Source of the DNA: CAVWDU01 sp963840725
GTDB lineage: Bacteria; Pseudomonadota; Gammaproteobacteria; Pseudomonadales; Halieaceae
Direction: 5' to 3'
Assembly: GCA_963840725.1 (NCBI GenBank)
Contig: CAWIZY010000004.1
Location: forward strand, 566,824 to 630,823
Length of the DNA: 64,000 nt
Shown: positions 8,510 through 18,372 of the stretch, piece after piece
Position numbering within the stretch: position 1 is the stretch's first letter
Layout of the letters: each line of letters begins with the position of its first letter
Notes under the pieces: model-generated
Database searches by the model: none
Seen by the model: only the letters and a program-made list of their open reading frames with translations
What the model was told of the DNA's origin: nothing
Made by a program: the position numbers and the translations under genes

Positions 8510-9514
8510 TTAAGCACCGCTATAGAGAATTCCTAGCTTGCCTGAGCCCTTTATCCAGCAACGCCCTGAAGACGTCGCATAACTGCGCATCCGCGCCAGA
8601 GCACCAATGGCTTGAAGGGAAGATGCCTGGATATCGCAGACCAGGGCCATCCACTGTTGGCTATCTATCGACAGCCGGTTCAAGGCTGGAACGGCCTCCC
8701 GCGACATGACGTCCCGGTTGCCAGCGCGCACACAGCGGCCTGTGGCAGCCACCAGAGCCAGATAATCGTCCAGCCTGATAGGGAGACTCTGGCTGTTCTC
8801 AAGCGACTCGCCGCCCTCTGAAAACGGCGATAGGGAAGAGCTTGAAGTTTTGCCTCCAGACGCAGAGTCTGCAGGTGTGTTCGCCTTTAGCCGTTCCTGC
8901 ACCGAGGTGAAGTCCGAATCGCGTAAGGTCTCTGCCATCCCGGCCCGGATCGGGTTCAGATCGACATAGGCCATACAGGACACGACCGCCGCCTCATCCA
9001 GCAAGGCTTTGGACTTAAAGCGCCCCTCCCAGAATCGCCCCGTGCAGTCGTCCTCAGCATTCGCCCTGCGCGCAATGTGTTCATTCAGGCAACGCATAAA
9101 CCAGCTGATGTCATAGAGCCGGGCACGCCACACGGCGGCAATCGCCGCCACGGTGGCAGCCTGGGCCGCCGTGAGCGGCTGCCCGGCCAGTTTCTGTTGG
9201 ACCAGCAGGGGCCCGCTAAACATCCGGGTCCAGCGTTCGATGACCTCATCGTCGCTCCAGTGCTGTGCCCGGGCCTGATCCACCCGCAGCACCACGTGGT
9301 AGTGATTACTCATAATGGCGTAGGCACAGAGTTCGATGCCAAAGGCCGAGACCTGCAGCTTGAGTCGTTCGACCAGCCAGGCGCGGCGGTGATTGAAATC
9401 CTGCCCGGTGTACTGATCTTTACCACACAGGAAAGCCCGGCGAACGCAGCGGGCGATGCAGTGGTAGTAGGGTGTCTCGCTGAGCGAGATCTGTGCGGAG
9501 CGCCGGATGGTCAT
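8510..9514 (-). mobile_element. REP-associated tyrosine transposase (Y1/HUH-like)
   Basis: A 334-residue transposase of the IS200/IS605-related RAYT group. It starts MTIRRSAQISLSETPYYHCIARCVRRAFL, the usual opening of this family. NHYHVVL (about residues 72-78) holds the His-x-His metal site, RFWEGRFKSKAL follows, and YVDLNPIRAG (about 205-214) is strongly typical. The start at 9514 is preceded by AGGAGGTCAAGG. RAYTs are single-copy transposases that act on REP palindromes rather than moving as classical ISs, and the repeat blocks on both sides fit. The C-terminal 110 residues are less conserved and appear intact. Confidence 0.9.
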
Positions 9515-9604
9515 CCTTGACCTCCTGGGGTGGCTGAACGACACATCCAGCTTAGCCGTCAGCCTCGCGGTGGCCAAGGGATTGGCCGGTTTTGGTGGGA
9601 AATT

Positions 9605-9722
9605 TGTGGATGTCCTTTGTCTTTCTCTCCGTCTTTCATTTGTGTGTCTTGCGTATTTCCTGGGTGTCCTCCGTCTTCTTCTGGGTGTCCTCCGTCTTTC
9701 TGTCCTCCGTCTTTCTGTATTG
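9605..9722. repeat. Tandem-like repeats upstream of the REP transposase
   Basis: The words TGGGTGTCCTCCGTCTT and TGTCCTCCGTCTTTC occur several times in imperfect tandem. They share GGGTGTCC with the repeats at 8238-8297. This is probably a decayed REP cluster. No gene is seen in 9515-9771. Confidence 0.55.
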
Positions 9723-9771
9723 CCAGTGATGCCCCTACCGCTATTGCTTCGGCTCTGTCCCCGGGGAGAAT

Positions 9772-11645
9772 CTATGGCACTGAAGGTTTGGGCTCAGAAT
9801 CAGGCGAGCCGAAGGCCAGCAGAACATTGCCTGGCATGTGGAAGTAGATTCCGTAGCCCGCGTTAACAAACATCATGCCGGACTTGAACACAGGCCCTGT
9901 CGCCCCCCCGAAGGAGCCCCCGGAACTGCTGCCGCCATCAACGGTAGTAAATTCCCTTACAGCATCGTACTGCCAGAGCACCTCGCCAGTCGCGGCATCA
10001 TAGGCCCGCAACAACCCGTCCATGGCCCCACCAACAACGGCGCCTGCAATGGCAGTGGCCGCTGCCGATAGCCCCGGCTGGCAGTTTTCACGGCCCTCAC
10101 AGTTGCCTTGGGCCGCAGTGTGCCATGCCAGCTTTCCGGTGCGGATATCTACCGCGTTCATACCGGGGCGCGGCTCACCAGGCCAACGGGCACCGCCATC
10201 AAAATCCGACATGGGCACATAGAGTGTGTCCCCATCTACTGCCATTCCAAAATGCACGCCACCCTGAATTCCTCCGCGCCCAGTTTCTTCCGCCACAAGA
10301 CCGTCCCGCCGGCATCCGGGTCCAGCGCGTAGACCTCACCAGACTTCTGTCCCGCCAAAACCAGATCCTTGCCTCCGGAGGTGGTCGCAAGGATGGTCGC
10401 CGCGCCGAAGTCATAGTCCGGGCCGTCCTCCTCGGGGCAGTTAATGCGCTCGCTGGTCTCGCAGCCCATATTCCACGCATCTTTCGCTGTCATCTGCTGA
10501 CGCCAGATGATACGCCCATCCCGCAGGCTCAGTGCCAGAATCGCGTCGCTGGTATCGTTGGCTGGTGAAGAATAGTTTTCTCCGGTACCGACATACATAA
10601 CTCCACGCTCAGGATCGATCACAGGCGTACCCCAAACCGGCGCGCCAGAGGGTGCAACGCGGTCAGTGCCGACCGAATTCTTGCCCACGACTGTCGGGGT
10701 CTGGTCAATGGTATAGGCTGTCCAGAGCTTATCCCCACTGCGGGCATCATAAACAGCCACACCCCCCCTGAATGTACAGCATGCATAGGTCGGATCGGCG
10801 GCGGCGGTCACCTCCAGCGAAGACAAGGCGACATAAAGCTTGCCCTGGTATAACGCCGGCGCCGCGGTAATGGTCAGACTGGGGTGATCATCCGGACGAT
10901 CACGCCAGGCAAGCTCCCCGGTCACCGCGTTCACCGCATAGACGTTCCCGACCAGATCACCAAAATACAGCAGCGGGTTGCGCTCCTGCGCCGTCCACGG
11001 CGAGATCACAATACCGGTACGTACCTCCGCGGTCGTCTGAAACTGCCAGCGGATACAGCCTGTTGCCTGGTCCAGCGAAAACACCGTACCGTTCTGGCTG
11101 CCAACGAACAGTGCACCACCAGCAGTCGCTGGTTGTGAGCGCGCCCGCGTCGCGTCGGGATAGGCAAAAGCCCACTTGAGTTCCAGCTGAGGCAAGTCCG
11201 CCGCAGTGAGCCCCGCAACACGCTCGTCGACATAGCGGCGGTTGTCCAGTGTCATGCCCCAACCCTGGCTATCCGGCTGAGCGGCAAAATCGAAGCCAAT
11301 CCCATCGGGGCCGCATTGGAATGCTGGCGGCGCATCACCTGCCGCGGCCAGTGCGCTCCCGGTGAGGTATTCCGCCACCTGTTGGCGCTCATCCGCTTGC
11401 AATGCGGCAGCCTGCTTGCGCATCACCCCCGACTCCATGGCTCTGAGAACGGAGCCGGGCGACATAATCTGTAGCAGGCTCATGGGCGGTGCTTTGGAGG
11501 TCTTACCGGTATGGCAGCTGGCACAGTGTTGATCAAACAGTGCAGCACCGGGTGGCGCGACCTGGCCAGGCTCTGCGGTCACCGCGGGAAACGCTAACTG
11601 CCAAAGAAGGCCCACGAACAGTATAAAAAACCCGTTCTTGCTCAT
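9772..11645 (-). CDS. Cytochrome c-PQQ dehydrogenase (polyvinyl-alcohol dehydrogenase-like), frameshifted
   Basis: The gene encodes a signal peptide, an N-terminal cytochrome c domain with CASCH (about residues 40-44), then an eight-bladed PQQ beta-propeller. Blades carry LYFGDLVGNVYAVNAVTGELAW and the ACCTFRGGVAVYDARSG segment typical of polyvinyl-alcohol dehydrogenase-like quinoproteins. It should oxidise an alcohol in the periplasm and pass electrons to cytochrome c. The reading frame breaks near 10271-10277. One base is missing from a G run (GCGGAGG, where GCGGGAGG would restore the frame), and the last about 165 residues continue in another frame. The paralogue at 36169-38118 shows what the intact sequence should look like. 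The break may be a sequencing error. It is the last gene of the operon and starts right at the GST-like stop codon. Confidence 0.85.
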
Positions 11646-11647
11646 CG

Positions 11648-12565
11648 CTACAACCCCTCTACCTGGTAACCGATCCGCGGAAAATGAACCACCACCTCTC
11701 CGGCCATTGGGTCCTCGCGGGTGATCGCCACTTCACTATTGGTCAGGCGCAACAGTCTACCTGATACGCGCTCGATGCCGTAATCGTGCGGGGCAACCGT
11801 TACGGGCGATCCTACCGACAAGCCCCTCGGCCAGGCAGCGCTATCGACCTCTGGCTCCGCAACAGAATTCGCATCATGCGCGATCTCCAGCGCGTTCTGC
11901 GCGGTCATTTCACTCACAACACCGTGACCGATACCGCGCATTCGAAGCTCCCAGGCCTGCAAAGCAGAGAGACCTGCCGCCATTTCATCGATAGCCTGGA
12001 TGTTCCCCCTGGCCATCCACAGCGGAAAATACGCCAGAATATCTGCCCAACCCGGGATGTCACCGAGCAAATAATCCCCACCCCCTTGCAACAGGCTATC
12101 GGTGAGGTACAGGTGGCTCTGGAATTGGCTGAAAAAATGCGGCAGCTCAGCCTCCAGTCTGCTGAAATCAATAAAATCAAAGAACATACGGCGGTCTGTC
12201 AAAATCTCTTCCGGCAGGTCGCCATTGGTTCCCATGGACAGTGCGGCACCCGGCTGGAAGACCGCTCCATCGCTCCAGTGGCTGAGGGCCAAACAAAGGG
12301 CCTGCTTGTCCCCTGGAAACAGCGTCGGCTCCGGACAAAGTTTTTCCAGCGCCAGAGCAATTCCTTGCGTATCACAATAAATGTCGGCCCCGACCTGCAT
12401 CACCGGCGTTTTGCGGTAGCCACCGGTAAGAGCAGTCAACAAGGGTTTAGGCATAACCATCGGTATATCCACCGAGGACCAGGCAAGCCCCTTCAGCCCG
12501 AGCGCCAGGCGAACCTTCTCAGCGAAGGGTGAACTGGCGAAGTGGTGCAGAATAATGTCGCTCAT
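11648..12565 (-). CDS. Glutathione S-transferase-like protein
   Basis: A 305-residue protein with an N-terminal thioredoxin-like GST domain (IILHHFASSPFAEKVRLALGLKGL, residues 4-27, then RKTPVMQVGADIYCDTQGIALAL with the cis-Pro and the acidic glutathione-binding residues). A helical C-terminal domain follows. About 80 residues at the end (from GLSVGSPVTVAP) lie outside the usual GST fold and form a small beta-rich appendage ending HFPRIGYQVEGL. GSTs in catabolic operons remove epoxides or isomerise unsaturated keto acids. It sits between the 65-residue protein and the PQQ dehydrogenase on the same strand. Confidence 0.8.
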   Translation of the reverse strand: MSDIILHHFASSPFAEKVRLALGLKGLAWSSVDIPMVMPKPLLTALTGGYRKTPVMQVGADIYCDTQGIALALEKLCPEPTLFPGDKQALCLALSHWSDGAVFQPGAALSMGTNGDLPEEILTDRRMFFDFIDFSRLEAELPHFFSQFQSHLYLTDSLLQGGGDYLLGDIPGWADILAYFPLWMARGNIQAIDEMAAGLSALQAWELRMRGIGHGVVSEMTAQNALEIAHDANSVAEPEVDSAAWPRGLSVGSPVTVAPHDYGIERVSGRLLRLTNSEVAITREDPMAGEVVVHFPRIGYQVEGL

Positions 12566-12638
12566 GCTTGAATCTCCGAATCAGTTTCAGGCTGTGCTGG
12601 TCGACGAAACCACGCTCGCCCGCGCAAGGCTCTCAGAC

Positions 12639-12836
12639 TCAATCTATCGCGCGCCGTATGAGCTCCAGTTCAGCCTCAAGTCTCGGGCCGGTGCCAATAC
12701 GCGTCGCCGGGAGCTTACCGATCCGATGCGCTTCACCGGTGTGATTCTTGCCCTGAAGGCGCACACAATAGCGCCCCTCGTTCCCGCTAGGGGTGGCGCT
12801 GGCATTGAATAACTTACCGTCTTCGCTACCCGTCAT
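12639..12836 (-). CDS. Small 65-residue protein, translationally coupled to the Rieske oxygenase
   Basis: The ATG at 12834-12836 overlaps the stop of the Rieske oxygenase gene in an ATGA arrangement, the same type of overlap seen elsewhere in this operon. The product (MTGSEDGKLFNASATPSGNE...) is polar, has no signal or membrane segment and ends in an amphipathic stretch (GPRLEAELELIRRAID). I do not recognise a family. Its coupling suggests a real subunit or small partner of the oxygenase, but it could also be a short remnant. Confidence 0.5.
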   Translation of the reverse strand: MTGSEDGKLFNASATPSGNEGRYCVRLQGKNHTGEAHRIGKLPATRIGTGPRLEAELELIRRAID

Positions 12837-14188
12837 TCCGCCGCCAGCCGGCGCTCCAGCTCGACATGGAAATGACGCAGCCGTTGCTCTTGTTCGCCCC
12901 ACAATTGCCCCTTGAAGCCGCGAGAGCGCATGCCTCGCTGAACCACGGGCAGCAACGCGGCGTCCTGGCTCAATACCTGACCGAGCTGGGCATCCTGCTC
13001 GATGGAGTAATGCTCTGTCGCGGGCCTCGAGCGGCCGCTTACGTCAAGCCCCTCGGGCAGCCCCATCCAGGCCGGTGGCGAGTAATCCGAGTCGTCTGCG
13101 GGAAAGATCAGGGTCATGGTGTCGTAATAAAACTTCTCCGGATCGGATTCATGGGGAAGAAAACGCATTAAGAAGATCGCCTCGGGATGACAACCGATCT
13201 GCACATTGGGGAAAATACCGGTCGCCCAGCTGTCGGACAGCTGCCCGTCTTCAAAGCGCTCGTAACCCAAGCCCAGCCGGTCTGCACGCTCACGTTTGGC
13301 TACCTGAATTGCGCGCCGGACGTCGGCCGCCGTACCGGTAAAGTTTGCCGGATCAATACCGGCATCCTGCAGCATGTAGCCCAGCCCCTCATTCACCGTG
13401 GACTGGTCGTGCATGCGAGGGCTGGGCTGGCCCAGCGGCACAATCATCCGGCTGGCTCCATGCGGGTAGAGATCGTACTGCACATTGAGGTCGCCCATAA
13501 CGCCGCGCGTCTCCGGATGCACCGCGTGCAGGTGGTAGCTTTCATAAAACGCCTCCACCCCAACCTTCCAGTTGGAACCCCACTCACTGCGTACATGACG
13601 CACCACCCGCATCTCGTCGATGCGGTAGGCCTCCAGGTAACCCTCAGGCAGACCCAATGAGTCCTTGAGCGGTGGCGGGTTTTCGGCCATGTTGATGAAC
13701 ACAATGCCGGCGTAAGTCTCGCAGGCTAACGGCGTGAGACCGGGACGATGGGCGATCACCTCGGGCTGAAAACTGTCCTCGTCGGTGATGCGTCGCAATT
13801 CCCCCGTGTTGTGAAAGCTCCAGCTGTGGAACGGACAGACAAAGACATTCCGGTTGCCTCGCTCATCCCACACCAGTTTTGACCCGCGGTGACTGCAAAC
13901 ATTGTAAAACGCCCGGATACCGCCGGGCGTGCGCGTCACAATGATCGATTCGTCACCAATATCGAAGACAAAAAAATCACCGACCCTCGCCAGATCTGCC
14001 GTCACACCGGCAATCAACCAGGTCTGTGTCCACAGCTTCTGCCACTCTCGCTCCATATAGCTGCGATCAAAGTAACCTTCCTTGCCGTAGCGCTCCACTC
14101 CGTTGTCAATATGCGGCTGTTTGGCCTCCAGTGACTGCGGCCCGGCGTCCGGGTTGATTACAGCCAGGGGAATTTTGTTCGCGTTCAT
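12833..14188 (-). CDS. Rieske non-haem iron oxygenase, alpha subunit
   Basis: A 451-residue ring-hydroxylating oxygenase. The Rieske [2Fe-2S] ligands are visible as CSHRG (about residues 94-98) and CPFH (about 112-115), with the 2-His part of the iron facial triad as YESYHLHAVHP (about 215-225). Such enzymes put one or two oxygens into aromatic or alicyclic rings using electrons from a ferredoxin/reductase. No reductase or beta subunit is present nearby, so it probably forms a homotrimer. The start at 14188 (MNANKIPLAV) is chosen over 14251 because its ATG overlaps the DUF35 stop (ATGA). Steroid 9-hydroxylase-type and carnitine-type oxygenases share this layout, and the substrate is open. Confidence 0.92.
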   Translation of the reverse strand: MNANKIPLAVINPDAGPQSLEAKQPHIDNGVERYGKEGYFDRSYMEREWQKLWTQTWLIAGVTADLARVGDFFVFDIGDESIIVTRTPGGIRAFYNVCSHRGSKLVWDERGNRNVFVCPFHSWSFHNTGELRRITDEDSFQPEVIAHRPGLTPLACETYAGIVFINMAENPPPLKDSLGLPEGYLEAYRIDEMRVVRHVRSEWGSNWKVGVEAFYESYHLHAVHPETRGVMGDLNVQYDLYPHGASRMIVPLGQPSPRMHDQSTVNEGLGYMLQDAGIDPANFTGTAADVRRAIQVAKRERADRLGLGYERFEDGQLSDSWATGIFPNVQIGCHPEAIFLMRFLPHESDPEKFYYDTMTLIFPADDSDYSPPAWMGLPEGLDVSGRSRPATEHYSIEQDAQLGQVLSQDAALLPVVQRGMRSRGFKGQLWGEQEQRLRHFHVELERRLAAE

Positions 14189-14601
14189 GGCGATTCTCCA
14201 GTTGCGAGATTGGGGCGGGTAAATACAGGCATCACCGTCTCTTCTGCCCAACTCTCAAAGTTCACTTCAACACGCATGCCCACACTCAGTTGATCCAGTG
14301 GCACATCCACAATAGCCGCCATCATTCGTGGCCCCTCAATCAAATCAATCAACGCAACCACGTAAGGTGCGGTATAGGCGGATGAAATGGCGCGGCGGAC
14401 AACGGTGAAACTGGCCACCTGACCTCGCCCGCTGGTATCGCGCCAGTGCAAATCGCGTGACTCGCAATGACTGCAGATGATACGAGGGTAAAACTGGTAG
14501 CGCTCACAGGCCGCGCAGCGCTGCAGACGCAGCACGCCGGCGCGGCATCCCTCCCAATATATCTGGCTGAGGTCGGAGGACTGCGGAGTAATCCTGGGCA
14601 T
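14185..14601 (-). CDS. DUF35/OB-fold acyl-CoA-binding protein, partner of the Ltp2-like aldolase
   Basis: A 138-residue protein with an N-terminal rubredoxin-like zinc ribbon (CAACERYQFYPRIICSHC, residues about 28-45) and an OB-fold acyl-CoA-associated domain (GRGQVASFTVVRRA... PYVVALIDLIEGPRMMAAI). In steroid catabolism DUF35 domains such as the C-terminal part of ChsH2 bind Ltp2 and make a CoA-ester aldolase. The gene follows the thiolase-like gene directly, with stop and start almost touching, which supports such a complex. Overlap with the next gene is ATGA. Confidence 0.88.
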   Translation of the reverse strand: MPRITPQSSDLSQIYWEGCRAGVLRLQRCAACERYQFYPRIICSHCESRDLHWRDTSGRGQVASFTVVRRAISSAYTAPYVVALIDLIEGPRMMAAIVDVPLDQLSVGMRVEVNFESWAEETVMPVFTRPNLATGESP

Positions 14602-14602
14602 A

Positions 14603-15778
14603 TCAGCCGGGCCCCCGTCCCAATATCAAGGCAGTGTGCGACGACATGATCCCGCCCTGGGCGTGAACCAGAGCAATCTCTGCATCAGCTACCTGGCGGC
14701 TGCCGGCCGCATGACGCAGTTGCTGAACGGTCTCGGTCAGTGCAAACATCGACCCCGGGTTGCCCGGATGACAATGCGATAGCAAACCCCCATGGGTGTT
14801 GACCGGCATAGCGCCACCCGGGAGTGTCGCACCCGAGCGCAGCAAGCCGCCGCCCTCGCCTTTGCTGCAGAAACCCAGATCCTCCAGTTCGATCAAAACA
14901 GTGGGCGTAAAGCAGTCATAAAGTTGCGCAAAGTCGATATCGGCCGGCCCCAGTCCCGCCATGGCATAAGCGCGCCGCCCCGCGTCCAGAGCCGCCGAGG
15001 TGGTCAGACTCTCTGCTTGGGTAATGTGCTCATGGCGGTGCCCTTCACCCGCGCCCAGCAAATACACCGGTTGCCGGCAGTGGTCCCGCGCTCTTTCCGC
15101 CGACATCATCACCACCGCAGAACCGCCATCCGATACCAGCGAACAGTCCAACAGGTGCAAGGGGTCGGCAATCAGGCGGGAATTCAACACATCATCCACG
15201 GTAATTGGCTCGCGCATCTGGGCGCTGGGATTGCCTGCGGCGTGAGCCCTGCCCGATACCGCCACCTGGGCGAAATCCGCCTCTGTAGTGCCGTACTGTG
15301 CCATATGCGCCTGGGCGATCAACGCGTAATAAGCGGGTACAGTCAGCCCGTAGGGCTGCTCAAACTCGGGGTGCCCGGTGGCTGATTGCAGTGCCAATGC
15401 CTGGTCGCGACTCAGGCTGGAGCGCAGGCTGTCCGCCATGGAAATCAGCACGGTATCTGCCATCCCGGTAACGATTGCACTGGCGGCGTGATGAATCATA
15501 GAGAAGGTGGTGCCACCGCCGGCGCCCGCAGCCAGGCAGTAACGAGGAAATATCTGCAGATACTCCGCCGCCGCTTCAGCGTGGTAAAGCATTGGCTGTG
15601 CCATGGCATTGCAGGTAATCAGACCATCCACCGCGTCCCGCTCCAGGCCCGCATCCGCGAGAGCACCCAAAGCGGCCTCGACGCAAAGCTCCATTGGCGT
15701 ACATCCCGGGACAACGCCCACCGGCGTATCGAAAGCGCCAACAATGGCGACTCTGCCCGCCAGGCCCTGCGCGCTCAT
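14603..15778 (-). CDS. Thiolase-like lipid-transfer protein, probable Ltp2-type aldolase
   Basis: A thiolase-superfamily protein of about 391 residues (GRVAIVGAFDTPVG start, NTHGGLLSHCHPGNPG near residues 330-345, QLYDCFTP near 289). At the place where true thiolases have their nucleophilic cysteine the sequence reads AAGAGGGTTFS, so it probably does not do thiolysis. SCP2/Ltp-type proteins with this change, such as Ltp2, cleave beta-hydroxyacyl-CoA side chains as retro-aldolases together with a DUF35 partner, which is the next gene. The start is set at 15778 (MSAQGL). A GTG at 15820 is also possible and neither has a strong ribosome site. Confidence 0.85.
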   Translation of the reverse strand: MSAQGLAGRVAIVGAFDTPVGVVPGCTPMELCVEAALGALADAGLERDAVDGLITCNAMAQPMLYHAEAAAEYLQIFPRYCLAAGAGGGTTFSMIHHAASAIVTGMADTVLISMADSLRSSLSRDQALALQSATGHPEFEQPYGLTVPAYYALIAQAHMAQYGTTEADFAQVAVSGRAHAAGNPSAQMREPITVDDVLNSRLIADPLHLLDCSLVSDGGSAVVMMSAERARDHCRQPVYLLGAGEGHRHEHITQAESLTTSAALDAGRRAYAMAGLGPADIDFAQLYDCFTPTVLIELEDLGFCSKGEGGGLLRSGATLPGGAMPVNTHGGLLSHCHPGNPGSMFALTETVQQLRHAAGSRQVADAEIALVHAQGGIMSSHTALILGRGPG

Positions 15779-15895
15779 AGAAGCCTGCTGATAGAGGGCT
15801 GGTGATAGGGGACTGCCCACAACGACGCACTACTGCCAGCGCATTCATATCGAAGTAAGCCTATCGCCTCACTCACAGGGCAAAGCACCCTCACG

Positions 15896-16330
15896 TCAGA
15901 CCACATGCAAGCGGGCCCGCGCCGTGCCTGGAGCGACGATATCGCCCGCTTCGTTTTTAATAAAAACCTCGATGTCCACCTCACCAGTCGCCGGCGTAAA
16001 GGCGGTGACCACACCGCCCGAAATAAGGAGGTCCCCGGTGTACGTGGCCACCCTGTTGGAGTACTCGATACTCTCGAGGCGACCACTTTCACCCAGCCAC
16101 TCCTCAACGCATTGATTGAGCCAGTCGCCTAGCAGCGGGCCCGCCACGACAAGGCCAGGATACCCCTCCACCTCGCGGGCGTAGGGTTCATCAAAGTGAA
16201 TCCGATGCCCGTTCCAAAGTGCTGCATTGTAGAGCATGGATTGCACGTTATCGGGCCGGAAGCGTCGTTCTGGCAACAAGTCACCGACCGCCACAATAAG
16301 GCCACCGGCCTTTTCTTCATGCTCTGTCAC
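15896..16330 (-). CDS. MaoC-like dehydratase/hydratase (HotDog), C-terminal-type subunit
   Basis: A 144-residue HotDog protein. The segment HRIHFDEPYAREVEGYPGLVVAGPL (about residues 42-66) is the hydratase-2 motif region, with Asp and the later His/Gly positions of MaoC hydratases, although GLVVAGPL replaces the classical H-G pair. It should act on an enoyl-CoA. Its ATG overlaps the stop of the FAS1-like hydratase subunit (ATGA), so the two are made together. Heteromeric pairs of this kind (ChsH1-ChsH2) hydrate steroid side-chain enoyl-CoAs. Confidence 0.85.
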   Translation of the reverse strand: MTEHEEKAGGLIVAVGDLLPERRFRPDNVQSMLYNAALWNGHRIHFDEPYAREVEGYPGLVVAGPLLGDWLNQCVEEWLGESGRLESIEYSNRVATYTGDLLISGGVVTAFTPATGEVDIEVFIKNEAGDIVAPGTARARLHVV

Positions 16331-16782
16331 CGCAGAATCCTCGTCGTGGTTTCCCTGATCACCGTATCTCCGGCATCGTTGGTGATGCCCATCACCACCT
16401 CGTAAAAAATGAGCGCGCCGCTGCGGCCCTGTTTTTCGTAGATGTCGGTTAGGGTGCGGGTGGCGGTCAGCCAGTCACCGGGGAAAATATCCATCAGATA
16501 CTCGATTTTCAAGCCCCCGGCCATGGCTTTCTCGAGAGGAAACCGGGGCAGCAGTTGATCGATAGAAACGCCGTCCGGGGAGAGCTGATCCAACTCCACA
16601 ACGTCCCAGAACAGCGGCACATGGAACATCGGTGGTGCCTGATCACCTGCCAGATACTTGGGCTGGCGATTGCCGGTAGCTACTGCATATTTACGAATGT
16701 CCCGGCGGGTCACCAGCTCTCGCCGCGGTGCGCTTTGACGGCCAATAGTGGCCAGGAGTTCGCTGCTCAGCAGCCCGCTCAT
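16327..16782 (-). CDS. FAS1-like/MaoC N-terminal dehydratase domain protein
   Basis: A 151-residue protein of the MaoC_dehydrat_N type. It starts with a helical RRELVTRRDIRKYAVATGNRQPKY segment (residues 20-43), then APPMFHVPLFW and a long hot-dog helix (MAGGLKIEYLMDIFPGDWLTATRTL). The strand pair VVMGITNDAGDTVIRETTT ends the fold. It lacks the catalytic hydratase-2 residues and is expected to be the CoA-binding half of a heteromeric enoyl-CoA hydratase with the next gene. Stop/start overlap with the acyl-CoA ligase is TGATG. Confidence 0.85.
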   Translation of the reverse strand: MSGLLSSELLATIGRQSAPRRELVTRRDIRKYAVATGNRQPKYLAGDQAPPMFHVPLFWDVVELDQLSPDGVSIDQLLPRFPLEKAMAGGLKIEYLMDIFPGDWLTATRTLTDIYEKQGRSGALIFYEVVMGITNDAGDTVIRETTTRILR

Positions 16783-18337
16783 CAGACTTTCTCCCCGGCG
16801 CGCCAGTAAGGGTCGCGCAGTTCACGTTTGAGTATCTTGCCCGTGGGCGCCTTGGGGAGACTGTCCACGAACTCCACCGAACGCGGCTTTTGGTAGGAGG
16901 CGAGATGTTCCGCAGCGGCGGCAATGATCTCTGCCGCCGTGGCACTGGCGCCGGGCTTAAGCACCACCACCGCCTTCACGGCTTCACCCCATTCTTCATC
17001 GGGCACGCCGAAAACAGCGGACTCCAGCACGGCGGGGTGTTGGTGAATCGCCGCTTCGACCTGGGTGCTATACACGTTTTCACCACCGCTGATAATCATG
17101 TCCTTGGCGCGATCCACGATGAAGATATAGCTATCGCTATCCCACACCGCGATATCCCCCGTCCACAGCCAGCCATCACGCAGGGTCTGGGCGGTCAATT
17201 CGGGGCGCTGCCAGTAACCGACCATATTGGCGTCCGACTGGACCAGGATTTCGCCCGGGGTCTCGCCATTGCCCGGGGTACGGCCTGGCCATCCTTGTCG
17301 ACCAGCTTTATCGCGGTGACAAAACCCTGCGCGACCGCAGGACGCCGAACGCTCGGGATGATCACCGCGCAGGGCACGCTGGTGATCCTCCTGAGACAGA
17401 AAACACATGGTCATGCCTTCGGTTTGGCCGTAGCCCTGAATGATAGAGCAAGGGAAGGCAGCCAGTGCCGCGGCAACCACCTTGTGCGGCATCGGTCCGC
17501 CGCCGTACTGAATATTGCGCAGACTACTGAGATCGAAACTGTCAAAGTCCTCGACCGCCATCATCCAGTTCAGCATGGTGGTAATACCGAGGAAGGCGGA
17601 TACACGCTCCCGCTGTATCACCTCCAGCGCCAGCCTGGCGTCAAAGTTTATCAACACCAGCGGACAACCGTGGGCGTGATAATTCATAGCCAGCCCTACC
17701 GGAATATGGAACATCTGCCCGGTCAACATGTAGATGTCTTCGGGCACAATTCGCTCGGCAACGGTCTGGTTGAGCATGCCCATGAACAACGAGCGATGGG
17801 TATGCAAGGCGCCCTTGGATTCGCCAGTGGTGCCGCCAGTGTAGAGAATGAGCACCGGGTCATTATCCCCACGTCGCTCGAGTCCCGCGGTTCCGCTGCA
17901 CTCGCAGCGGCCAGCAGTGCTTCAAAACCTCGGCTACTGCCCTCGCCAAAGTCCAGCCAATGCTCAAACGCAACTTCCCCCGCCAGGGCCGATTGCAGAT
18001 GACTGTACTCAGCCGAGGCCACCACAACCCGGGGCTCGCCATCACCCAAAATGCGGCTCATCTCAGCAACCGCCAGACGCCAGTTGATCGGCTGAACAAT
18101 CAGACCGCTGCGTGCGCAAGCGTAGTAGACAACCATGTATTCGATGCAATTCCTGGCGATCACCGCAACCCGGTCGCCACGGGCGAGCCCGAGGTCATCC
18201 CTCAGTGCATTGGCAAGGCGTCGAACTTGTTCATCCAGCTCGCCGAAGCTGAGGCGGCGCTCGTTGGGTACATCGATCAAAGCCTCGCGCTGGGGGTCCA
18301 GACGGGCGTATTTGGCGGGAATGTTGCCGATATTCAT
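16782..18337 (-). CDS. Acyl-CoA ligase (AMP-binding), frame broken by three single-base indels
   Basis: An ANL-superfamily ligase of about 515 residues that should activate a carboxylic acid with ATP and CoA. It shows ARSGLIVQPINWRL in the N-terminal domain, the P-loop LYTGGTTGESKG, QGYGQTEGM, WLWTGDIAVWDSDSY and the C-terminal PKAPTGKILKREL with the catalytic lysine. Three frame breaks are seen. One G is missing in a G run near 17867-17870 just before the P-loop. One T is extra near 17321-17324 and one C is missing near 17275-17278, and these two cancel out over about 15 codons. Each break restores perfect homology when corrected, so sequence error is likely. It starts the core of the operon after the SnoaL-like gene. 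Confidence 0.85.
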
Positions 18338-18372
18338 AGCGGTAAGACCAGGCTAGTCAGGGCGAATCGAGG

